From positions 30,885,732 to 30,945,731 of the forward strand of contig NC_088304.1 in the NCBI RefSeq assembly GCF_032854445.1: a stretch of 60,000 nucleotides of DNA, written 5' to 3'. The notes under the pieces were generated by a model. The model searched no databases and was not told the DNA's origin. It saw only the letters and a list, made by a program, of their open reading frames with translations. Shown one piece after another: positions 39,291 to 48,972 of this stretch; the stretch's first letter is position 1, and every line of letters begins with the position of its first letter. The DNA comes from Liolophura sinensis. Lineage: Eukaryota; Mollusca; Polyplacophora; Chitonida; Chitonidae. The position numbers were made by a program, and so were the translations under genes.

Positions 39291-39340
39291 GTTCTACCAC
39301 CCCTCGTGAAAATGTTACTTTTCATTCCATTTCCGGTCAA
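39265..39340 (-). repeat. Element E terminal piece, inverted, at the right edge of the satellite
   Basis: ATCCAACACATCTGATGTTC, TACCACCCCTCGTGAAAATG and TACTTTTCATTCCATTTCCG are the reverse complement of 49555-49625. The 64-bp array therefore runs into one end of element E. Confidence 0.7.
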
Positions 39341-40789
39341 TTTACTTCGTGCCCACTGGCAGTTATATTTTTTTAAAACGTTTTTTTAATCTACATGTGT
39401 CACCGTTAACCTTTGTTTTTACGTTATCTCTTTATGGCTACTTAATGATGAGTTCCTCCCTTACAAAAGACAGATATTACTAAATGTTGTGACATACCAA
39501 ACACAAATGCTATTTAACCTTGGTAAATAGTTATTGTCAAAAAGTCATTTACTGGCCGATTTGTTTTACGTTCATGTACGTTCAAAACAAACTAAAGCTG
39601 TTTCTATACAATGATTAACGCTCCAGGCTGACCGGCGTCAAATGATGCGATTTTGTATTGTTGTGGACAATCGAGAGTTCATTTCAGATTTCCCCTAGAC
39701 TGATTTTGAGGGCCACTTACAATTCATTACCTTAAGCATGTCTCGAGTAGTTTTGTTTTTAGCTGCGACGAACAGCTCTAAGAGAATACGGCGTTGTTGC
39801 TGGTCCCAGCGTTTTGTTCATCGACAATAGTAAGATCCTATCCTGTTTGCTAAATCAAAGAGACAGCTTCGACGGTCTAATTCCATTCTTAAAGCATAAC
39901 GGGCATTCCATAATGACCGTTTTCATAAGAACCACATATTCATATGTTTAGCATATTACAGAGAGCTGCTTCGCAGTCAGTGAAGTCTTATCATAGCTCA
40001 CTCATATTCAGGTATTTCACTGTCCTTCAGTATAATTAAAGTCCTGAAATGTCATACACATGTAGTAGATTTGGTGATAGTTTCTTTGACAAATGTTTTC
40101 AATATGTACAGCACACGGCAAATATTTCATTCTACCTTTTTTTTTCATTTGTAGAAAGAACATCCTCCTGGGAGAATAAAAAAAAAATAATGATAATAAA
40201 CCGACAACATTCCTACCCGCAAGCTATTCAAAACAATGTAAAGTAACAGACCTGTTTGTAATGACTTTCGTGATATTTAATATGTAAAACTTTCATATAC
40301 GAAACCGATACTACCGCTGTGTGAAATACAGCCCTTGTATACAGACACCCACCAGGTGTGAAAATCGGCACCATATTTTAAGATAATGTATATGTCTACT
40401 GACAAAGATATGATTTTCATAAAAATGTCAGTTTATTCTTAATCGATCTAAGTTACACAAAGGAGATGATCGGGCACGATTACAAATTGTCCATCAAAGG
40501 TAAACCCTTACCTTCGAGCATCTGTACTAAATCGCCTCTTATCAGGTATCTAAAGTACGCTAAGTATCCCAGGAAATAGCACTTGTAAAGATGATTTTAC
40601 CTTAAGAATTTCCACATATGTTTTGTACATAGGGAACGAAATAGGACTGGTAGCATCAATAATTTAGACAGTGAATTTTTCTTTTCCTGCACAGTGTTCT
40701 GTATGATTAAGACTGGTTGACAGGGAGATTTTATACACAAGTTTAAGAAAATAAAACTTGCATTATGAATATACACAGGTGGATTTTTA
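39341..40789. other. Intergenic, nothing recognised
   Basis: AT-rich; diverged 53-bp-array-like units appear at the right end from about 40590. Confidence 0.5.
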
Positions 40790-41340
40790 TACATGTGCTA
40801 GAAAATAGGGCTTGCAGTATAAATGAAACAGGTGGATTTTTACACACGTGCTAGAAAATAGGGCTTGCAGTATAAATGAAACAGGTGGATTTTTACACAT
40901 GTGCTAGAAAATAGGGCTTGCAGTATAAATGAAACAGGTGGATTTTTACACATATGCTAGAAAATAGGGCTTGCAGTATAAATGAAACAGGTGGATTTTT
41001 ACACATGTGCTAGAAAATAGGGCTCGCAGTATGAATGTGCACAGGTGGATTGCTACACATGTGCTAGAAAATAGTTTATTTATTTATTTTAATTATTTGT
41101 TTGGTGTTTTACGCCGTACTCAAGAATATTTCACTTATACGACGGCGGTGGGAGGTGAAAGGAAACCTGGCACAGCCCGGGGAAAACTCAGGACCATCTG
41201 CAGATTGCTAGCAGACCTTCCCACGTACGGCCGGAGAGGAAGACAGCATGAGCTGGACTTGAACTCACAGCGACCGCATTGGTGCTAGAAAATAGGGCTC
41301 GCAGTATGAATGTGCATAGCTGGATATTTACACAAGTTCA
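40790..41340. repeat. 53-bp tandem array interrupted by a SINE
   Basis: Unit GTGCTAGAAAATAGGGCTTG, CAGTATAAATGAAACAGGTG, GATTTTTACACAT; five good copies before the SINE at 41075 and a partial one after 41282. More diverged units lie at 40590-40790 and past 41340. Confidence 0.93.
41075..41281 (-). mobile_element. SINE (family 1), 5'-truncated, with 14-bp target-site duplication inside a minisatellite
   Basis: GTGCTAGAAAATAG at 41061-41074 and 41282-41295 flanks the element. Both copies are part of a 53-bp tandem unit, so the insertion split one unit. The body is close to the best copies, suggesting a young insertion. Confidence 0.92.
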
Positions 41341-41559
41341 AGAAAATAGGACTGGTAGTACATGGACATGTGCAGAGCTGGCAGCATTAGGTGTACAGAA
41401 GAGGATTTTTACAATTTATTTTTAGAAAAACATTTATTTTGGATAAAACCTGTTATATTCTATAAAACCGTGCTGCCATAATAGCAGGCAGGGCGCTTTC
41501 TGTACTAATCCCGGAGAAACAGAAGTGTCCTTTAGGCAGAATGATTTTCCACACTTGTC

Positions 41560-42040
41560 ATGAAAGGTAGGACTTGCAACAATGCTGTAAACCTACGAAC
41601 ACAATGCCTTCTGCACTAATCCTGTAAAAAAATAGTACTGACAGACAGAATGATTTCCTACGCTAATGCTGGAAGACAGGACTTGTAACAATGAGACTAT
41701 GAGACTGGAATATAGGCACAATGATTTCTACAATAATGCTGGAAGACAGGACTTGTAACAATGAGACTATGAGACTGGAATATAGGCACAATGATTTCTA
41801 CAACAATGCTGGAAAATAGGACTTGTAACAATGAGACTATGAGACTGGAATATAGGCACAATGATTTCTACAATAGTGCTGGAAAATAGGACTTGTAACA
41901 ATGAGACTATGAGACTGGAATATAGGCACAATGATTTCTACAATAATGCTGGAAGACAGGACTTGTAACAATGAGACTATGAGACTGGAATATAGGCAGA
42001 ATGAGTTCTACAATAATGCAGGAAAATAGAACTTGCGTAT
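41560..42040. repeat. 70-bp tandem array, five main copies
   Basis: ACTTGTAACAATGAGACTAT recurs at 41681, 41751, 41821, 41891 and 41961. Units are nearly identical, which implies recent amplification. Confidence 0.95.
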
Positions 42041-43885
42041 ACACGAAGAGTTAGAATAAAAAATTAACCGAAGTGAACTAACAGGAGGCATTTCCCACCT
42101 ATAACAATGTCGTCTCTGCTCTAGTTTTACTCTAAGTGTGCTGCACGTTTTATATTGCAGTAGTAAAAATCCTACAGACAAGAAACTTTTTTTACCTTTC
42201 TTGAGCGCACGCATGCTCGGTGGCCCGCAATCGATTTCACACTGGATAATTCACGTGTCAAGTCAAACCGAAAAGATAAGGGTTAATGATCGTATAATCT
42301 CATTTATAAGTAATGGAGTTATAATTAACAGTTTTTACGCCGAGAGGCTGATCAATTATCATGTTTAGCTCTCACGAATCATTTGCACAAACATTTTCGA
42401 CATGGCTGACCCTGTCTGCTCCATTTTTCATTATATAATAGCGTAAATCACAGGAGAAATTTTTGGTCAAGTTCCTTAGAAATAAATTATTAACGAAGGT
42501 TTTTTATTCTTGCTTTAGCTTTAATGTAGTTTTAAGCCCTGCTTGTAATAATTTTTTTGCGTTTTATGCTCATTAACAGATTAAATGTGTTTGACTTTTT
42601 AGAGACCACATGTTCTGGTGTAGGCCTATCTTCAGTTAAGAACCATATGGTTATAATCTTAAAACATATATGCTTTGGAGAAGGCTCTATATAAAAACCC
42701 CATCTTTATCGGTTTGTCCCTTTGCATTCTTTTAATGAGTTTGTCTATTTAATGTAATGACAACACAGCATTTTGAGAAATTAAATATCAAAACTTCTAA
42801 TATATTGCAATCAACATCACTCCCTTTTTTACATACATCTGCTTCAGCCATGGTTGTAAGTTTCTAATATTTAAGCATTTACCTGAACACTTAAAATAAT
42901 AATAATAATAATATTTACAATAAAACTGTAATTTTTACAATAATAATCACAATAAAATTGTAACTGAGATAAATTGACAAGAGGCCGAATTTTTATGCGG
43001 TTACGTGTGATCATTTGCCAACTATCATAATGTCGTCACCCATCTGGTATATACGACTTTTGATACTGTAATCTTTTATACTTTAATTATATATTGTCGG
43101 TTTTTATTATTAATATTTGTGAAACACATTGAAATTAAACTAGGTCTGGTGTCTTACATGCATAATACATGTACTTCAGTGACCACCGCACTTTGGCGGC
43201 ATGGAATCGCCTTGCCACAAGAAGACACATTATATGTACACACACCTAATGACTCTTCGTCCTGATATGACTAAAAAATTACTAAGTAGGGCGTAAAACC
43301 CAAGCATTCATTTTAACTTTTAACGTTGGTGTAGGTATAAACCATTTTAATTGCTAGCAGTCACCCTCCCGGGTCCAAAATGCACCAGTTCACATTAATA
43401 AGTGTATTGATAGATGAACTGGTCTATTTTCTTTGAAAAGAAAGCTGTAAATCCCTTCAGTCTGTACAGGTGCGCTATATTAACAATGAAGTGTAATTGT
43501 ATATATCTTAACACTGCGTCCACTCGGATAGCCACAGCCGTATGATGGTCAGGATAATTAATGACATATTTTCATTTTTTTACCTGTGAGGTACCAACAA
43601 GTCATTAATAGCTGAGCAAGGTGATTAGGTATTAAAACTCAAATTAACATCAAATTAACCACTAAAGTGTAGTTGCGCCTTGTGGCCCGAGGGAGGGGAG
43701 ATGGGGGAAGAGTATCAAGCTTGATATAGGCCTATGAACTCATCTGTCGAGTACATCTATAGAATATAAGGACTACAGCGTAGACAGGCAACCTAGAGCA
43801 GCGAAGACAGAGTGACAGTTTTCAATTGTCACACGTACCCAGTGAAATCCAGCCTGTTGTCAGTTTACCTCATTTGGGGTTGAAG
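42041..43885. other. Intergenic apart from the family 3 repeat at 43175
   Basis: An AAT-rich tract at 42895-42912; no gene seen. Confidence 0.55.
43175..43325 (+). mobile_element. Family 3 repeat, 3' part
   Basis: AAGACACATTATATGTACAC, TCGTCCTGATATGACTAAAA and AGGGCGTAAAACCCAAGCAT match the 3' half of the copy at 27535. Confidence 0.58.
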
Positions 43886-44028
43886 CCTCTGTGGCCGTGC
43901 TAATCAGGCCGGCGCGGTGTAATGACCCAGGAGCCTTTCAACAATGCGGTTGCTGGCTTCCTCTCCAGCCATACATGGGAAGGTCTGGCAGCAAAATGCG
44001 GATGGTCGTGGGTTTCCCCGGGAGTTGC
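43886..44028 (+). mobile_element. SINE (family 1) 5' half
   Basis: GTAATGACCCAGGAGCCTTT, a deletion in the B-box segment, then GGATGGTCGTGGGTTTCCCC. The 3' half is absent. Confidence 0.82.
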
Positions 44029-44404
44029 AGTTGCTGTGGAATTTATTTCATCGTGACAGTTCACAAAAGAATTGTCACAATCTATTAGTCCTTCTCTCAG
44101 AGATACCAAAATATTGTTTCGACTGGTTGTGAGCACAGACAAATGCAAATGGTATAAAATATTGCACTGAATAGCCATGAGTAGTGACCCTAGTACTTCC
44201 CGTATAAAAATGATACATAAGAAATAAAAGGAATTCTGCGGGTTATTATTCTCAGACTCACGAGTTGATAACTAACGGGCGCAAGCTCCCATTTTCACAT
44301 GTCAATGTTCCTATTATAAAGAAAGTGAAAAAAGAATGCCGCTTACGCTTTTATGTATTTTTATATAGTTCCACTTTGATAATTTTGCGTGAATTAATTT
44401 AAAA

Positions 44405-44690
44405 AATACCATCTGTTGCAGGTCACTTCACCCTGTGAATTTGTTACCTGGAAGTACCACTTAATAAATAAATAAATTGATAAGAAATTTTTGTAAAAGT
44501 GCCTCCCACCATAATGCTAGCCGCCGTCGTATAGGTGAAATATTCTTGAATAAGGCTTAAAACACCTATCAAATAAATAACAAATAATACCATCTGTTGC
44601 AAGTCACGTCAGCCTGTGACGTCAGCCTGTGAATTTAATTGAGTTAGAATTGATAAGAAATCCCAACGTATAGAAAGTTTAGTAAAAGTG
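44405..44690 (+). repeat. Local duplication around a SINE fragment
   Basis: ATACCATCTGTTGCAGGTCA to GTAAAAGTG (44405-44500) is repeated at 44587-44690 with ATACCATCTGTTGCAAGTCA. The SINE 3' fragment at 44500 sits between the two copies. Confidence 0.72.
44500..44580 (+). mobile_element. SINE (family 1) 3' fragment
   Basis: GCCTCCCACCATAATGCTAG through ATTCTTGAATAAGGC and an AAATAAATAAC tail. It lies between two copies of a short local duplication. Confidence 0.82.
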
Positions 44691-44773
44691 GACTGTGAAA
44701 CTAGTACACAGTTTCAAATGGAATTTGTCCACTTAAAATCCAAAAACTGTTATATTTATTTTGTAGTATTGTG

Positions 44774-45051
44774 TATTCATTTATTTATTTATTTATTTGA
44801 TTGGTGTTTTACGCCATACTCAGGAATATTTCATTTATACGATGGCGGCCAGCATTATTGTGGGTGGAAACCGGGCACAGCCCGGGGGAAACCCACGACC
44901 ATCCGCAGGTTGCTAGCAGACCTTCCCACTTATGGCCGGAGAGGAAGCCAGCATGAGCTGGACTTGAACTCACAGCGACCGCATTGGTGAGAGGCTCCTG
45001 GGTCATTACGCTGCGCTAGCGCGCTAACCGACTGAGCCACGGAGGACCCCC
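44774..45051 (-). mobile_element. tRNA-derived SINE (family 1), full length, with 11-bp target-site duplication
   Basis: This reference copy reads, in its own direction: G-rich start, CCTCCGTGGCTCAGT (pol III A box), GTGAGTTCAAGTCCAGC (B box), a central region with GGGTTTCCCCCGGGC, a 3' end GAGTATGGCGTAAAACACCA and an AAATA tail. GTAGTATTGTG at 44763-44773 and 45052-45062 is the target-site duplication. The element lies just upstream of the shell-matrix-like gene. Confidence 0.92.
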
Positions 45052-45124
45052 GTAGTATTGTGAACAACTGGTAAAAGAAGAATGTCGGCTATTAACAATC
45101 CACCTCATGTTTCGTTTTTCAGGG

Positions 45125-45206
45125 ATGGCGACGGGTATTTTGAAGTTGGCGGCCATTTTGACGCTGTCTACGCCTGCCGTCTTTGGACAAAGTCGTGTCG
45201 GGGCAG
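45125..45206 (+). CDS. Exon 1: signal peptide of the chitin-binding/LamG protein
   Basis: Encodes residues 1-27 plus the first base of codon 28, then donor GTAAGT at 45207. I chose the ATG at 45125 because TTTCGTTTTTCAG just before it (AG at 45121-45122) looks like a splice acceptor, which would put an untranslated exon further upstream. An in-frame ATG at 45107 would add six residues if there is no such intron. A complete SINE ends about 70 bp upstream. Confidence 0.75.
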
Positions 45207-48200
45207 GTAAGTTGAAGAGTGATGCCTATAGGCGTATCTACGTAGGATTTTTCTTCTCTTTACACAACCATTCCTCTTATGGATATATTGGTCTTGCCAG
45301 CACATTATTGCTTCTCTATTTACTTTAACAGGCCTCTTTAGATCTATTTTATACTTTGTATTCTTTATATTTGTATAGTTTGAATTTCCAAGATTAATCA
45401 TTTCCTTGCTATAGGTATATCTTGGTTAACGGCTGGCGTATGAATGTCTGCATCGACGTCTAGACTCATTTTGTTTTCACCATGACACCCTTTGTATATT
45501 CAAAATTACCAACTTAAAATTATTTATTTATTTGTTTGATTGTTTTTTTTTACGCCGTACTCAGTAATATTTCACTTATACGCCGACGGCCAGCATTATG
45601 TGAGAGAAAACCAGGCAGAACCCGGGATAAACCCACAACCATCCGCACGTTGCCGACAGACCTTCCCACGAAAAGCGGGAGAGGTACTTAACATTAGAAA
45701 TATGTTTCACTAATTCCAGTAGTATGGTTTTCTCGTTACATCATTTTCATCATTCTGACCACACAGCTGCATGTGACAATGCCTTCATAATAGATGGCTC
45801 GGGAAGGGCCATGGTGGACGGCGACTGCACCCGCTACATACACTGTGACTTCACGGACGCCTTCCAGACCCAGGCCTTTGTAATGGACTGTCCCGACACC
45901 CTCTTCTTCAACCCCTCCACTCTTGTCTGTCAGTATCCAGAGGACGTCCGGTGCCCGTACGGTAAGGCTAAAATCTTTTTCGTTAACTACCTCAAAATTA
46001 GGATGACAAGGCTTGAACCATGCTCTTACAGAAAATTAAGTGTCATTTTTTTTCTTCAGGAGACAATACAACCCGACTCATTTTCGCGAAATCCACCTTA
46101 AATATGATTAATGCGTCATCACCCATGCAACGGATTTAACAGAAGATTTTTGTTTGAGGGTGTATGTGTTCAATGCCCGAAATCATCGCGATCCCTGACT
46201 TAATTTTTCAAAAACTGCATTTTCAAAGTGAGATTTACTTGATTTATGCTTGATTGGTGTTTTACGCTGTACTCAAGAATATTTCACTTATACGACGGCG
46301 GCCAGCATTATGGTGGGAGGAAACCCGACAGAGCCCGAGGAAAACCTACCACCATCCTTCTAGATGGACTAGAACTCACAGCGACCGCATTGGTCAGAGT
46401 GAGATTTCAAAAGGAATTCTATCACCTGTATCGGGGGGGGGGGGGGGGGGGCCTCCGTGGCTCAGTTGGTTAGCGCGCTAGCGCAGCGCAATCACCCAGG
46501 AGTCTCTCACCAATGCGGCCGCTGTGAGTTCAAGTCCATCTCATGCTGGCTTCCTCTCCGGCCGTAAGTGGGAAGGTCTGCTAGCAACCTGCGGATGGTC
46601 GTGGGTTTCCCCCGGGCTGTGCCCGGTTTCCACCTACCATAATGCTGGCCGCCGTCGTATAAGTGAAATATTCTTGAGTACGGCGTAAAACAGCAATCAA
46701 ATAAATAAAAATAAATAAATCACATGTATCGAGCATAATGTATAATAATAATTATATAATACATAAATAATAATATATTCGTAACCATGGTGTTCCATTC
46801 ACAGACAGGTGCGTGGGGAATCTCAACGGAACCTACCAGCTGCCGACAGATCGCTGCTCCGAGTATTGGACATGCGTCGGGGAGAGGACGTTCGAGAAGC
46901 GATGCTGCCCGTTTAGGGAATCATACGACCCCAATAGAGGTTGTGTTCGAGATTTATCGTGTGAAGAGCAGTGCCCACGGGACTTTATACCTCAAAATAT
47001 CACAGGTAAGCGATGGAGCTCCATGTAAGAGGAACACCAAGTCGACTCCCTCGAAATTTTATTTCATAATTTGTGGTTTATTTACTTACTTATTTGGTGT
47101 TTTACGCTTTACTCAAGATTATTTCACTTATACGACGATAGCCAGCATAATGGAGGGAGGAAACAGGGGAGAGCTTGGGGGGAAACCCACGACCATCCGC
47201 AGGTTGCTGGAAGATCTTCCCACGTACGATCGGAGAGGAAGTCAGTATGAGCTGGGATTGAACTCACAGCGACGGCATTGGTGGGAGGCTTATGTAGTTT
47301 ATGATGTATCCTAGTTAACACATAAAAAGCTTCTCGGTTTTCCTCCTGGGGCGTAAAATGACGTTAAACCACATTTGTTTTAAGGCGTAAGCGGTCGGCT
47401 CAGAAATTGAATAACCTACAGTCGTGACGTCAACGTTTTAGACATGTTAGAAGTCCTTTTCTTGTATCCTTTAAACGGAGCGGTTTTACAAGTTTTGCTT
47501 TCTGTTAAAATAGCATATCACTTACTGTGTAATTTGTCTTACCTTCTCTGTAGCATGTTACACTTTCTGTGTAATACGTTATACTTTCTGTCTAACATGT
47601 TACACTTTCAATGTAATACGTTACACTTTCTGTGTAATACGTTATACTTTCTGTGTGTTGCGTTATACTTTCTATCTAACATGTTACACTTTGTGTAACG
47701 CTTTGGTGTTTTACGCTTTACTCAAGAATATTTCACTTATACGACGGCATTATGGTGGATGGAAACCGGGCACAGCTCGGGAGAAGCTCACGACCATCCG
47801 CAGGTTGATGGCAGACCTTCCCACATACGGCCTGAGAGGATGCCAGCATGAGCTGGACTTGAACTCTCAGCGACCGCATTGGTGAGAGGCCACTGGGTCA
47901 TTACGCTGCGTTAGCGCGCTAACCATCTGAGCCTCGGAGACCTCTCATTTGGGTAATATGTTCCACTTTCTGTGTAATACGTTGCACTTTCTATCTAATA
48001 TGTTACACGTTCTGTGTAATACGTTACACTTTTCGTGTAATGCGTTATACTTTCTGTGTTATATGCCACAAATCCAGTGTAATGTCGAATGTAATAATAT
48101 CACGCCTTCCGCGTGATATGTCACACCTTTGTGAGGTCACACTTTCTGTGTAATATATCACCCATTTGTATAATATGTCACACCTTGTCAAGTGTAATAT

Positions 48201-48893
48201 GTCGCACCTTCTTTGCAACATGCCACGTGTTTGGTATAGCTTGGCTCCCAAAACAGTAGTGTAAATCCCGTGACAATATGTAAATCAAAAATGAAGTAAA
48301 ACCGCGATTGGATCGGGATGTAACTTTGGGAAGTGTTTTTTCAGTCGATTGTACTTGTACCGTGGATATCAGACTTTCTGTCAGAATCTGGGTAAGACTT
48401 GATGTGTACAGGTGAACAGTTATTTCTGTCATAGCTTCATGGGCCTCCGTGACTCAGTTGGTTAGGGCGCTAGCGCAGCGTAATGTCCCAGGAGCCTCTC
48501 ACGAATGCAGTCGCTGTTCAAGTCCAGCTCCCACTGGCTTCCTCTCCCGCCGTATGTGGGAAGGTGTTACAGCAACCTGCGGATTGTCGTGGGTTCCCTC
48601 CGGGCTCTGCCCGGTTTCCTCCCACCATAATGCTGGCAGCCGTCGTATACGTGAAATATTCTTGAGCTCTATTACCATTATCTTAAATTTCAAACCGGAA
48701 GATAAACGTGGTCGTTTTATTCTCTAGGCTGTGGGACCATTCCTCATCCAGATGACTTGAGGAGATTCATCCAGCTGTCTCCCGATGGAAGGAGTTTTGA
48801 CATGAGCTGTGCACTTGGCGCACTTTTTGACCCGGAGAGTTGTGACTGCTCTATACACGATGAAAACTTCGTGCCATTTGATGCTCCTGGTAT

Positions 48894-48972
<79 letters not shown>

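Noticed and set aside
36657-39340. Three overlapping minus-strand reading frames of 863-883 codons
   Set aside because: They are one stop-free 64-bp satellite read in three frames. All frames give the same peptides in shifted order, as expected when the period is not a multiple of three. No start context, splice sites or domain.
46451-46560. Possible tRNA gene (A box and B box present)
   Set aside because: The boxes belong to SINE heads followed by the SINE body and A-rich tail, with target-site duplications. No free-standing cloverleaf is seen.
46787-47314. 175-codon + frame over exon 3
   Set aside because: It is the wrong frame of exon 3 run on into an intronic SINE. The correct frame gives the six-cysteine module.
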